A DNA stretch of 52,202 nucleotides from Convivina intestini (GTDB lineage: Bacteria > Bacillota > Bacilli > Lactobacillales > Lactobacillaceae): the NCBI RefSeq assembly GCF_003096575.1, contig NZ_QEKT01000004.1, positions 83,822-136,023 of the forward strand. Direction: 5' to 3'. Under the pieces are notes generated by a model. It made no database searches, was not told the origin of the DNA, and saw nothing but the letters and a program-made list of their open reading frames with translations. Shown here one piece after another: positions 27,598 through 36,323 of the stretch. The translations under genes and the position numbers were made by a program. Numbering within the stretch: position 1 is the first letter of the stretch; the number at the start of each line of letters is the position of its first letter.

Positions 27598-29394
27598 TTA
27601 TTTTTTAACTGGCCCTTTTTCCGCCTTAACTAACGCGTCATTTAAGCATTGCGCATAGAGCTTATCTCCATCAGCATTTCCAGCAAAGTGAGTGCCATCC
27701 CCACTACCGAAAATTTCTCGATGTTGGCCAGCTAAACGATTCCAATCGGCAATCGTAATAAAGGGATATTTATCAGGCAAAGTCCGTTCCAAAACCGCTA
27801 ACTTGGAAGAATTCCAACTGGCATTGGCCTGCCCATCAAAAGGCGTCATCAAAATCAATCGGTGCCCGGCTGGTAAGGTATTAATTAACTTCATCAGCTG
27901 ATCCTGATAATCATTCAGTGAATTGGTACCAATACAAATGATCACATTTTGTCGCAAAGTTTTATTACGAATTTGATTAGCCAAAATCTGATTAGCCTGG
28001 GTCATATTCCGATTTGGTTGGGCATCAATGCTACTATCAGCTAGATGGGTAGACAGATAAGCGCGTGTCCCCAGGGTAACACTATCGCCAATTACACTAG
28101 TTCCTTTGGGAATCTGACGATTATTACCGGTTTGAGTCGTGGTATTATCGGCCAAACTATGCAACTGATCAACATCTTGCTGCAAGTTCCCCTGCCATAA
28201 ATGTTGGCTAAGATTCGACATTTTAGGTGCCTGCCAGCAAATGACAAAGGTTACCCCTGCTAAAATCGTCATCAGCCCTAAAGCACTCCGATGCCAAAGC
28301 GGTTTCGTTTTGGGACGGGTGAGTATTGGTTCAATGACGTAGTAGGATAGCGCTGACAACGTTAATGACAGAGTAATCGTTAGCAAAACCGCCAAATCAT
28401 GGTTCATCAGATGGCCAAAAATAATAATCAAGGGCCAGTGATACAAATAGACACTATAACTAGTATCGGCTAAGAAGGTAATTGGCCGAGGTTCTTCAAT
28501 ATTGGGCGTTTTATCGTGCAAAATTCGAGCACTGACAATCATGAGTGCCGCGCCCAGACTGGCTAACAAGAAGCCCCACTGGTAGGTAACTACTTGGTCA
28601 AACTTTAATAAGGCCGTTAAACCAGCAAGTAAAACTAGTCCCAACAGCATGCCCGCCATCGCTCCCCAAACCGAGGTGCGGGCCAAAACGTGTTTGAAAT
28701 AATTAGGTAACTGTCGAATCCCTGTCAAACTGGCCAATAAGGCCCCAATAAAGAAGGGAAAGGCATGCGTTAAATCTGAAAAATAAATAATATTTAGATT
28801 AGTTTTTTGCTGGATTTGGACATAAATAAGCGCTAGTTGAATCAAAATAAAGACAGCCGATAACTGACCAATTCGCAAGCGCAGTAAGGCTGTCCGGTCA
28901 ATACGATTAAAACGTGATCGCTTAACATACTGAACCAAAAACCAAACCAGTAATCCCCATAAAATATAAAAATGCATCTCCAAGGCCAAAGTCCAAGTAT
29001 GGACAAAAAGATGGGGCATGAACTGATTTTCATAATTCCCACCCGTTAATATTTCATAGTAATTGGTAACAAAACCCAATGCTGCTGCAACCTGTTTACC
29101 AATATTAGTTAAAAAATCACGATTAATTAGTAATGATAATGGTAGTACCAGAGTAACCGACAGCCACAAGGGCGGCACAATTCGATTAAAGCGCCGACGA
29201 TAAAAGGCTAATAAATCAAAATGCCGCTGTTTAGCAAATTCATCAATTATTAAACTGGTAATTAAGAATCCAGAAAAAACGAAAAATAAATCTACCCCGA
29301 CAAAACCACCAGTAACTTGTTTGGGATAAAAGTGATAAGCCAAAACCATGATTAATCCAGTAATCCGGACTAAACTAAACCATTTAATTCTCAT
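27598..29394 (-). CDS. OatA-like acyltransferase with C-terminal SGNH domain
   Basis: A 598-residue membrane enzyme. The N-terminal ~370 residues form an acyltransferase-3 domain of about 10-11 helices, with RITGLIMVLAYHF and FFVFSGFLIT motifs. The C-terminal domain is an extracellular SGNH hydrolase fold: Ser in VIGDSVTLG, Asn in CIGTNS, and Asp/His in GDGTHF. This is the layout of peptidoglycan O-acetyltransferase OatA, which moves acetyl groups across the membrane to muramic acid and confers lysozyme resistance. Other polymer acceptors are possible. Its ATG overlaps the stop of the MORN gene (ATGA), so the two are co-translated. Confidence 0.9.
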   Translation of the reverse strand: MRIKWFSLVRITGLIMVLAYHFYPKQVTGGFVGVDLFFVFSGFLITSLIIDEFAKQRHFDLLAFYRRRFNRIVPPLWLSVTLVLPLSLLINRDFLTNIGKQVAAALGFVTNYYEILTGGNYENQFMPHLFVHTWTLALEMHFYILWGLLVWFLVQYVKRSRFNRIDRTALLRLRIGQLSAVFILIQLALIYVQIQQKTNLNIIYFSDLTHAFPFFIGALLASLTGIRQLPNYFKHVLARTSVWGAMAGMLLGLVLLAGLTALLKFDQVVTYQWGFLLASLGAALMIVSARILHDKTPNIEEPRPITFLADTSYSVYLYHWPLIIIFGHLMNHDLAVLLTITLSLTLSALSYYVIEPILTRPKTKPLWHRSALGLMTILAGVTFVICWQAPKMSNLSQHLWQGNLQQDVDQLHSLADNTTTQTGNNRQIPKGTSVIGDSVTLGTRAYLSTHLADSSIDAQPNRNMTQANQILANQIRNKTLRQNVIICIGTNSLNDYQDQLMKLINTLPAGHRLILMTPFDGQANASWNSSKLAVLERTLPDKYPFITIADWNRLAGQHREIFGSGDGTHFAGNADGDKLYAQCLNDALVKAEKGPVKK

Positions 29395-29756
29395 TTTTGA
29401 AAACTCCCATCTTTGAAAGTTCCCTGATAGGTCTTGTGATTAGCCAAAGTTAGCTTTCCACGACCATCAGCTTTACCGTCCACAAATTCCCCGTCATATT
29501 GCCAACCAGCCGCAGCCGTATAATGCCCTGCCCCATCAAAACGTCCCTTTTTAAAATCACCCTTGTACTCAGAGCCATCCTTTAAAATTAGAACGCCGTG
29601 CCCACTAAAATACTGATCCTTCATTTGCCCAGAGTAGACCATATTCGGCGCAATTCGAAAATTATGAACCTCTTGTTGGTCAAAATCCAGCAAACTATAA
29701 CTGGCCAATCCTACAATAATCAGCCCCCAAATAATTAATAATACCTTTGTTTTCAA
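29391..29756 (-). CDS. Membrane-anchored MORN-repeat protein
   Basis: A 121-residue protein starting at TTG, chosen because GGCGGAG lies 8 nt upstream. Residues 4-24 form a membrane anchor; about four MORN repeats follow (YKGDFKKGRFDGAG, YDGEFVDGKADGRGKL, YQGTFKDG). MORN repeats are short beta-hairpins. Fusion by ATGA overlap to an OatA-like gene implies a shared extracellular function, perhaps as partner or spatial guide of the acetyltransferase. No biochemical role can be assigned from sequence. Confidence 0.85.
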   Translation of the reverse strand: MKTKVLLIIWGLIIVGLASYSLLDFDQQEVHNFRIAPNMVYSGQMKDQYFSGHGVLILKDGSEYKGDFKKGRFDGAGHYTAAAGWQYDGEFVDGKADGRGKLTLANHKTYQGTFKDGSFQK

Positions 29757-29802
29757 AATATGTACTCCGCCAAGATTTTTTCCATCTTAATGTACACCTT
29801 AT

Positions 29803-29832
29803 CCAACAAAAAAAGACCTCTAAGAGGTCTTT
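29803..29832 (-). terminator. Terminator of the malolactic enzyme gene
   Basis: On the minus strand AAAGACCTC and GAGGTCTTT pair around a 3-nt loop and are followed by TTTTTTT. Confidence 0.9.
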
Positions 29833-29844
29833 CTTATTACTATT

Positions 29845-31470
29845 TTAATACTTAGGTGTCCACTTTAATTCTTCAATGGCCGCCTTAATATCAGTAACTG
29901 GTTGCTTAGTAATTCCTTGGTCGATGGCACTTTGACCAGTCGCGATTGCAACAGTTTCTGAGAACTTAGTCAACTGTGAAACTGGTGGCAATACAGCAGC
30001 CCCTGGTTGGCTAGGATCAACAATCCCACCCAATGAGTGGGCAGCGGCTGAAATCATTTCATCATTTAGCAACTTAGCCGTAGCAGCAATTGTTCCCAAA
30101 CCAAGACCTGGGTAAACCAAGGCATTGTTGGCCTGGCCGATTTCATAAGTTACACCCTTGTATTCAACTGGGGCAACTGGAATACCCGTGGCAATCAAAG
30201 CCTTTCCATCAGTCCAAGCCAAAAGGTCCTCGGCCTTAGCTTCAGCCAACTTAGTTGGGTTACTCAATGGGAAGATGATTGGACGTTCCGTGTGAGCAGC
30301 CATTTCCTTCACGATTTCTTCAGTAAATGAGCCTGGTTGCGTTGAAGTCCCCACCATAATCGTTGGGTGAATCGTTTTAACAACTGACAACAAGTCCTTC
30401 AAATCATCAGCGTTATCAAATTCAGCACGTTGACGGGCAAATGGTTTTTGTTCAGGAGTCAAATCATCCATGTCATCAAACAACAAGCCTTGCTTATCAA
30501 CCAAGTAGAAACGCTTACGAGCATCAGCTTCTGACAGACCTTCTTGACGCATTTCTTCATACATCCGGTTAGCAATTCCCGCACCGGCTGATCCAGCACC
30601 AAAGCAAAGGTAAGTTTGGTCAGTAATCTTTTCCTTGGTAATGTTCATAGCACCGAGCACAGCGGCTAAGGCGATGATCCCAGTGCCTTGGATATCATCG
30701 TTAAAGGTCGTAATTTCATTCTTGTACTTGTCCAAGATGTTGGCAGCATTTTCACGACCAAAGTCTTCCCAGTGCAAGTACAAGTTAGGGAACAATCCCT
30801 CAGCTTTTTGAACGAATTGGTCAACAAAGTTATAGAACTTTTCACCGCGGACACGAGGATGACGGTTACCCAGGTACAAAGGATCATCTAACAAAGTTTG
30901 GTTATTGGTCCCAGTATCCAAAACAACTGGCAAAACGTTTTCAGGATTAACACCAGCTGCAGCGGTATAAACCATCAATTTACCAACGGCAATATCAACA
31001 CCGTTAGTTCCCCAGTCACCAATTCCTAAGATTCCTTCTGAATCAGTTACCACGATTAATTGAATATCACGACCCTCAGCACCGGCCTTCAAAGCACTTT
31101 CAATAGTATCTGGTTGGTCAATTGACAAGTAAACCGCATTTTGTGGGTCCACAAACAATTCGCTATAGTTTTCAATGGTATCAGCGATGGTTGGGTCATA
31201 CACGATTGGCATGAATTCAACTACGTGTTGGCTAAACAAGTAGTAGAACAAAGTATGGTTGGTATTGAAGATTTCCATCAAGAAGAGGCGCTTTTCTAAA
31301 TCAGATGGCTTACTTAAGTATTGTTGGTAAGTCTGATCAGCTTGTTCCTCTAAAGTCTGCACCTTAGGTGGCAACAAACCAGCGATGCCTAATTCCTTTC
31401 GCTCTTCCATAGTAAAGCCAGTGCCCTTATTCAAAAAGGGATTGTTTAAAATCTGTAATGGTGAAGTCAT
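29845..31470 (-). CDS. mleS: Malolactic enzyme (malic enzyme family)
   Basis: A 541-residue NAD- and Mn-dependent cytosolic enzyme that converts L-malate to L-lactate and CO2; the length equals that of known malolactic enzymes. It has the malic-enzyme motifs [20 protein letters not shown] and the nucleotide-binding [12 protein letters not shown]. Plain malic enzymes are closely related, but the divergent MleR-like regulator and the lactic-acid-bacterial context favour malolactic activity. Lys and Asn codons are strongly biased (AAG, AAC), as in highly expressed genes. AAGGAG precedes the ATG. No malate permease gene is adjacent. Confidence 0.92.
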   Translation of the reverse strand: MTSPLQILNNPFLNKGTGFTMEERKELGIAGLLPPKVQTLEEQADQTYQQYLSKPSDLEKRLFLMEIFNTNHTLFYYLFSQHVVEFMPIVYDPTIADTIENYSELFVDPQNAVYLSIDQPDTIESALKAGAEGRDIQLIVVTDSEGILGIGDWGTNGVDIAVGKLMVYTAAAGVNPENVLPVVLDTGTNNQTLLDDPLYLGNRHPRVRGEKFYNFVDQFVQKAEGLFPNLYLHWEDFGRENAANILDKYKNEITTFNDDIQGTGIIALAAVLGAMNITKEKITDQTYLCFGAGSAGAGIANRMYEEMRQEGLSEADARKRFYLVDKQGLLFDDMDDLTPEQKPFARQRAEFDNADDLKDLLSVVKTIHPTIMVGTSTQPGSFTEEIVKEMAAHTERPIIFPLSNPTKLAEAKAEDLLAWTDGKALIATGIPVAPVEYKGVTYEIGQANNALVYPGLGLGTIAATAKLLNDEMISAAAHSLGGIVDPSQPGAAVLPPVSQLTKFSETVAIATGQSAIDQGITKQPVTDIKAAIEELKWTPKY

Positions 31471-31616
31471 TTTTTACTCCTTTTTACTTGTGTTGTATCT
31501 ATCAAACGTTTCCATTCTAGTGCTTAATCATTTTTATAGTCAAACGCCAGCAAAGCTATTAATTTTATTTATGGCAAGCGTATAATAGGCCTAATAGCAA
31601 CCATTGAGGAGTCCCC

Positions 31617-32507
31617 ATGCGCATTACCGACTTACAGTATTACCTAGCCTTAACTGATAATCATAATTTTTCGCAGGTATCCCAACAATTTCACGTCAGC
31701 CAACCGACCGTCTCTTTAGCCATTCAACGCCTGGAAAAAGAAGTTGGTGCCCAATTAGCCATCCGGAGTAGCCATCATAATATTGTTTCCCTCACCCACG
31801 CCGGTCAAGTATTTGCCCAGCACGCCCAGGCCATGCTGGAACAATACAACTTAGCTCTTACTGAAATCGGCCGGATTGATGAACAGAGTTTATTGCTGGG
31901 CTTGCCCCCCATTATTCAAATTAGTTATTTCCCAGAAATTGCCGGTCGATTATCCAATCAAGCCCTAGAACATCTGAAAACCGTGGAAGTCGGCGCCCAT
32001 AAGGCCATTCAACTCCTGCAAGATGGGAAATTAGATGCCTCTTTTTTGGGATATTTAGACGCCATTGATCAAAATGACTTCCAAGTCATCCAGTTTGACC
32101 AACGGCCCTTTGAAATTGTGGTCGCAAATGACCATCCCCTCGCCAATCATTCCGCCATTTCTTTCCGGGAACTCGCCAATCAAAATTTCATCCTCCTCAA
32201 GGGAAGTTTTATCCATAAACAGGCCTTTGAACAGCTAGCCCAAGCTAACCATCTCCAGCCTGATATTTTATTTAGCTCCAGTGAACCTTATGCAATTTTG
32301 AACCTAGTAAGCCAAAATCGTGGAATTGGTTTTATGGTTTCTAGTAAAAATATTCAACATCCTAATGTTAAATTTATTCCCTTATCTGACCCGGCACAAC
32401 CACAACTGAACGTTGGCTTTGTATACCGGAAAAACCCGATTATGACCACCGAACAAAATACAATTTTTAAAGAGATTTTGGCTGCTATTCACACCCCCAT
32501 GCTATAA
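31617..32507 (+). CDS. mleR: LysR-family regulator, MleR type
   Basis: A 296-residue LysR protein: an N-terminal winged helix (ITDLQYYLALTDNHNFSQVS and QRLEKEVGAQL) and a periplasmic-binding-like effector domain (about 90-290). It is divergent from the malolactic enzyme gene with a 146-nt gap, the usual mleR-mleS arrangement, so it probably activates malolactic genes in response to malate. GAGGAG precedes the ATG. I see no terminator before the next gene, 57 nt downstream. Confidence 0.88.
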   Translation: MRITDLQYYLALTDNHNFSQVSQQFHVSQPTVSLAIQRLEKEVGAQLAIRSSHHNIVSLTHAGQVFAQHAQAMLEQYNLALTEIGRIDEQSLLLGLPPIIQISYFPEIAGRLSNQALEHLKTVEVGAHKAIQLLQDGKLDASFLGYLDAIDQNDFQVIQFDQRPFEIVVANDHPLANHSAISFRELANQNFILLKGSFIHKQAFEQLAQANHLQPDILFSSSEPYAILNLVSQNRGIGFMVSSKNIQHPNVKFIPLSDPAQPQLNVGFVYRKNPIMTTEQNTIFKEILAAIHTPML

Positions 32508-32564
32508 TAAAAGTTATGAGCATTTTTACTCATCGGTATATTTTATTTATAAGGAGTTGGTAAT

Positions 32565-33245
32565 ATGAACCAGAACACTAAGAAGTTCGGTCAAATCGCA
32601 TTAATCACCATCATTTTCTCCATTATTTGGACAGGACTATCACGTCTATTTGATGTATTTGCCTTTGCGACTTATGACACTTTTTTCAAAAATACGAGTA
32701 CGATTTTTTGGCACGTGGGTGCACCCATGGCCATTACTTTTGTCCTTTTCTTCCTATACATGAAGAAGTCAGATCGCACTCAGCAAATTTATGCTAAGCA
32801 ACCAGAGCTTTCAACACCACTCAAGGTGCTGTTTGGCATTGTCGTAGTTGCTATGGTTGGCTTTGCCTTGTTTCAACTCACTAAGAATTTGAACACAATC
32901 ATGCATAACTGGAATGATGATTCCATGAATCGCTTATTGATGTCATTTTGTTCAGTCTTCTTTGTTGGTTTAACAGAAGAATCCGTCTTCCGTGGTTTTG
33001 CCTTAACGGAATTACGCCGGGAAAACAATGAACTTGTTTCTTGGGCCCTATCAATTGTTCTCTTTGGCCTTTGGCACTTCCCTAACATCATCACAGGCGC
33101 ACCAATTATACAAGCTACGCTACAAACTTTCTCAACGATGATTATCGGAACTGGTTTGTACATGGCCGTTCGCTTAGCTCGCTCAATCTGGGGTGGCGTT
33201 GGTTTGCACTGGCTTTGGGATTTTGCCCTCGTTATTGGTCATTAA
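32565..33245 (+). CDS. CPBP-family intramembrane metalloprotease
   Basis: A 226-residue membrane protein with about 6-7 helices and the CPBP (Abi) catalytic motifs: Glu-Glu-x3-Arg in EESVFRGF, and LWHFPN with its His, followed by a later WGGVGLHWLWD segment. Relatives process prenylated proteins or protect against bacteriocins. AAGGAG precedes the ATG. A strong terminator follows. It is not clearly linked to mleR beyond orientation. Confidence 0.88.
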   Translation: MNQNTKKFGQIALITIIFSIIWTGLSRLFDVFAFATYDTFFKNTSTIFWHVGAPMAITFVLFFLYMKKSDRTQQIYAKQPELSTPLKVLFGIVVVAMVGFALFQLTKNLNTIMHNWNDDSMNRLLMSFCSVFFVGLTEESVFRGFALTELRRENNELVSWALSIVLFGLWHFPNIITGAPIIQATLQTFSTMIIGTGLYMAVRLARSIWGGVGLHWLWDFALVIGH

Positions 33246-33253
33246 TATCACTA

Positions 33254-33279
33254 ACTCGTTCTACGGAACGAGTTTTTTT
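33254..33279 (+). terminator. Terminator of the CPBP protease gene
   Basis: ACTCGTTC and GAACGAGT around a TACG loop, then TTTTTTT. Confidence 0.92.
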
Positions 33280-33355
33280 GTCCAAATTTTATACCGATTA
33301 ATAAACAGTAATGATATTAATTTTCATAATTTTATCATTATAAATTAATTTATTG

Positions 33356-33385
33356 TTGACAAAGGCTTTTAATTCAAGTTATACT
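33356..33385 (+). promoter_or_regulatory. Promoter of the SolA-like oxidase
   Basis: TTGACA (33356-33361), an 18-nt spacer and TATACT (33380-33385), just upstream of the T-box leader. Confidence 0.8.
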
Positions 33386-33399
33386 TCCTACCAATAGTT

Positions 33400-33668
33400 A
33401 AAGATAAAAACAAAGTGACCAGGAGAGTACTGATTTTTGATAGTTCAGAAAGTCTACGTAAGCTGTGAGTAGATCACATCAAATTTCATGAAGATGGCCT
33501 GTGATTTGGCAGCATTGATTAATAAGATGCTGATGGGTTGGCAACCATTATCAATTGCACGCGTTATTTCAAGGACGTTGTTGAGGATCGCTATGTAAAT
33601 AGCGATTAAATTAGAATGGTACCGTGGTTAAATCCGCTTCTAGCAAAACACTAGAAGTGGATTTTTTA
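33400..33668 (+). promoter_or_regulatory. T-box leader of the SolA-like oxidase, specifier reads Met
   Basis: A stem I region, T-box core AGAATGGTACCGTGG (33613-33627), and a terminator of AATCCGCTTCTAG with CTAGAAGTGGATT followed by TTTTTT (33631-33667). In the specifier loop the sequence is GAAG-AUG-GCC (AUG at 33494-33496), which aligns with the other four Met leaders here (GAAx-AUG-GYC). A one-base shift would read GAU (Asp), so this assignment rests on the alignment. Confidence 0.85.
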
Positions 33669-33700
33669 TCTACTAAATAAAAATCTAAAGGAAAAACACT

Positions 33701-34828
33701 ATGCAAAAAATTTATGATTTAGCCATTATCGGCACCGGATCAGTTGGATCAGCCGCTGGATATTATGCTAGTCGTGATGGTCTTTCCGTCCTCGAATTAG
33801 ATTTAAATCGTCCACCACATGATCAAGGTTCTCACCATGGTCAAACACGAATTATTCGTCATGCTTATGGCGAAGGCGATCAATACGTTCCGCTAGTATT
33901 AAGAGCACAAGAACTTTGGAACCAGCTCCAACAAAATAGTCATCAAGATATTTTCCATCAAACTGGCGTCTTAAACATAGCGCCCAAGCATAGCAATTTT
34001 CTTAAAAATATCAAAAAAAGCGCTGATAGTTACCAATTGAATGTTGATTATCTTAGCCCGTCGCAAATTCACAAACGTTGGCCAGATTGGCATTTTAATG
34101 ACGATTATGCTGGTATTTTTGAAAATAATAGTGGCTATCTACTATCTGAAAATATTATTGAAAGTTATTTACAAGGTGCTGCTAATTATGGTGCCAAACA
34201 GGATTTTTCGGCTAAAGTACTGTCCCTAAAGCACCTCAGCCCTGACTTAATTGAAATTCAAACGAGTAAAACTACCTATCTTGCCCAACAAGTTGCTGTT
34301 ACCGCGGGCACATGGGTTAAAGAACTACTACCACAGTTACCAATTAAACCAGTCCGTAAAGTTTTTTCTTGGTTCAATATCGACGATGTAAGGCTCGAAG
34401 AGTCTGCGGGTTTTCCATGTTTTACTGTGACTACCACAACGGATCAAATTTACTATGGCTTTCCTGGACAAAATCACCAAATTAAAATCGGCCGCCATAA
34501 TGGTGGTCAAGCCATTGAAAAGCGTTCAGAACGCCTCGCTTTTGGAAATTACCCCGATGACACTTCAGAAATTAACCCCCTCTTAGCAGAACACCTACAA
34601 GGGACAACTGGCTTGAATCACGGTGGGGCTTGTTCTTATGATTTATCTCCAGATGAAAACTTCATTATTGATTGGCTACCCGGCAAATCTAATATTCAGG
34701 TTGTTACCGGACTCAGTGGTCATGGCTTTAAATTTGCCAGCGTCCTAGGGGAAATTATCGCTCAGCGAGCCCAGCGCCAACAAATCCATTTTGATTTAAG
34801 CCCTTTTTCATTACAACGTTTTGACTAA
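33701..34828 (+). CDS. solA: SolA-like FAD oxidase (N-methyltryptophan / sarcosine oxidase family)
   Basis: A 375-residue flavoenzyme. The N-terminus has the FAD-binding GTGSVGSAAG; HHGQTRIIRHAYGEG follows, as in E. coli SolA, and the Cys in GACSYDLSPDENFIID matches the residue that binds FAD covalently in this family. Such enzymes oxidise N-methyl groups of amino acids to formaldehyde, making peroxide. The substrate here is not known. Its Met T-box is unexpected and suggests a link to methyl or one-carbon supply for MetF/MetE. AAGGAA precedes the ATG. It is a single-gene transcript ending at 34859. Confidence 0.88.
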   Translation: MQKIYDLAIIGTGSVGSAAGYYASRDGLSVLELDLNRPPHDQGSHHGQTRIIRHAYGEGDQYVPLVLRAQELWNQLQQNSHQDIFHQTGVLNIAPKHSNFLKNIKKSADSYQLNVDYLSPSQIHKRWPDWHFNDDYAGIFENNSGYLLSENIIESYLQGAANYGAKQDFSAKVLSLKHLSPDLIEIQTSKTTYLAQQVAVTAGTWVKELLPQLPIKPVRKVFSWFNIDDVRLEESAGFPCFTVTTTTDQIYYGFPGQNHQIKIGRHNGGQAIEKRSERLAFGNYPDDTSEINPLLAEHLQGTTGLNHGGACSYDLSPDENFIIDWLPGKSNIQVVTGLSGHGFKFASVLGEIIAQRAQRQQIHFDLSPFSLQRFD

Positions 34829-34835
34829 TATGACT

Positions 34836-34859
34836 AACCGGAGCACCGGTTGGTTTTTT
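34836..34859 (+). terminator. Terminator of the SolA-like gene
   Basis: TAACCGG and CCGGTTGG pair around AGCA, followed by TTTTTT. Confidence 0.85.
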
Positions 34860-34861
34860 AT

Positions 34862-34921
34862 TTGACAAAAATTAAGAAACATATTAAAGTTAACTGGTTA
34901 ACAACTTAGTTAACCAGTTAA
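34862..34921 (+). promoter_or_regulatory. adcR promoter with two AdcR-type operators
   Basis: TTGACA (34862-34867), 17 nt, TAAAGT (34885-34890). Two 12-bp sites, TTAACTGGTTAA (34890-34901) and TTAACCAGTTAA (34910-34921), both fit the published zinc-repressor motif TTAACYRGTTAA exactly. Their centres are 20 bp apart, two helical turns, and they cover the transcription start, so binding should repress. Confidence 0.9.
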
Positions 34922-34941
34922 CTGTTTCAAAGGAGTCTACT

Positions 34942-35391
34942 ATGACTGCGACCGATCGGATTTTAATTGAACTAAATTCTTTTATTCAAACCTATGCTAC
35001 CACGGCTGAGTTAGTGGCGAAACAAAGCTTAGATTCAACCAATATCAGTACAACCCAGGGGCATTTACTGATGTTACTAGCTAAGCAACCCCAAACCAAT
35101 CGTGATTTGGCCCAAACCATGCATTTAAGCAAACCGGCTATTACCAAGGCCCTTAAAAGTTTAACTAGCCAAGGCTATATCACCGGTCAGACCAGCCAAA
35201 TCGATAAGCGTCAGATTGAATTTCAGCTTACCAAAGCCGGCCTAGCCTTGGCTCATCGCCATTTACAAGCCCACACAGAAATACATCAAGCAATTGATCA
35301 AGCCCTCAATCAGTTTGATACTAATCAGCAAAATACCATTCAAGAATTCCTAACCAAAATGAATGCCATTGCCCGAAAGGATCCCTCATGA
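34942..35391 (+). CDS. adcR: Zinc-responsive MarR-family repressor
   Basis: A 149-residue winged-helix protein of the MarR family. Candidate zinc ligands Glu23, His41, His107 and His111 sit at the same spacing as the site-1 ligands of pneumococcal AdcR (Glu24, His42, His108, His112). With the two matching operators upstream, the assignment as a zinc-dependent repressor of zinc uptake, autoregulated, is firm. AAAGGAG precedes the ATG. It overlaps the next gene by ATGA. Confidence 0.92.
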   Translation: MTATDRILIELNSFIQTYATTAELVAKQSLDSTNISTTQGHLLMLLAKQPQTNRDLAQTMHLSKPAITKALKSLTSQGYITGQTSQIDKRQIEFQLTKAGLALAHRHLQAHTEIHQAIDQALNQFDTNQQNTIQEFLTKMNAIARKDPS

Positions 35392-36284
35392 AAAAAATTC
35401 ATCTAATTATTTTAGGTATGCTCGTTATTGTCGTCGCTAGTATTGGCTTTGCCGTTGTAAAAAGCAATAATACAAATCAAAAAAAGAGCGATAAATTAAC
35501 AATTGTTGCCTCAACTAATGTCTATGGTGAAGTGGCCAAAACTGTGGCAGGTTCCCACGCAGATGTCCAAGCCATTATCACCAAGCAAAACGTTTCTCCT
35601 GAAGACTATGAACCGACTCGTTCTGTGGCTAATCAAGTTAGTCAAGCCGATATTGCTCTTGCCAACGGACTAGGATATGATTCTTGGTTAAATAAATTAG
35701 CACGAACTTCCAAAAAAACTGAACTAATTCGCGTCGGCGAAGATATTGTTCACAAAAAATCAGGCGATAATCCTCACCTATGGAATGATCCTCAGACCAT
35801 GATTGATACCGCCAAGTACTTAGCTGATGTTCTTAGTAAAAAGGATCCCAAGCACAAGGATGATTATCAGGCTAATGCCCAAAAGTATATTGATAGCCTA
35901 AAACCCGTTACTGATTTAGTAAATGAACTAAAGGAACAAGCCCCTAGTCAAAAGGTTGCGCAAACTGAACCAGTCTTTGGTTATATGTTAGAGGCCCTAG
36001 GCTACCACATTACCGATGAAGATTTTGCCGAAGCTGTCGAGGAAGGTAATGATCCTTCTCCTGCTGTTTTGACTAGTTTACAAAACAACATTAAAACTCA
36101 TCAAATCGGCTTCTTAGTTGATAATACGCAAACTTCCAGCAGTACTGTGGATAATATCGTCAAATTAGCTAAGGAAAACCAAGTCCCAATTGTAAAGGTT
36201 ACTGAAACCAGTCCTACTGATCAAACTTATGTTCAATGGAAACTTTCCGAACTAAAGCAAATTCAAGACATCGTTAAAAAATAA
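35388..36284 (+). CDS. Zinc ABC transporter substrate-binding protein, AdcA/ZnuA-like, no lipobox
   Basis: A 298-residue cluster A-I metal-binding protein: an N-terminal membrane segment (residues 4-24), then TIVASTNVYGEVAK, and NPHLWNDPQTM, which supplies one metal His. Two features differ from the usual protein. No Cys lies at the lipobox, so it should stay anchored by an uncleaved helix rather than lipid. The first ligand motif reads SPEDYEPT, where ZnuA/PsaA proteins carry a His (HxYEP). It is co-translated with adcR, but the ATPase and permease genes (adcC, adcB) are absent here and must lie elsewhere if it feeds a transporter. Confidence 0.87.
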   Translation: MKKIHLIILGMLVIVVASIGFAVVKSNNTNQKKSDKLTIVASTNVYGEVAKTVAGSHADVQAIITKQNVSPEDYEPTRSVANQVSQADIALANGLGYDSWLNKLARTSKKTELIRVGEDIVHKKSGDNPHLWNDPQTMIDTAKYLADVLSKKDPKHKDDYQANAQKYIDSLKPVTDLVNELKEQAPSQKVAQTEPVFGYMLEALGYHITDEDFAEAVEEGNDPSPAVLTSLQNNIKTHQIGFLVDNTQTSSSTVDNIVKLAKENQVPIVKVTETSPTDQTYVQWKLSELKQIQDIVKK

Positions 36285-36311
36285 AAAAAAGCAGAGAAAT
36301 CTGCTTTTTTT
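36285..36311. terminator. Bidirectional terminator, zinc-binding protein / GATase
   Basis: AAAAAAGCAGA and TCTGCTTTTTTT enclose GAAA; convergent genes lie on both sides. Confidence 0.9.
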
Positions 36312-36323
36312 GTGTCTTTAAGA

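Noticed and set aside
31471-31616. cre-like sequence around ATCAAACGTTTCCATT before mleS
   Set aside because: Only the centre AAACGTTT fits; both outer parts fail the consensus on either strand.
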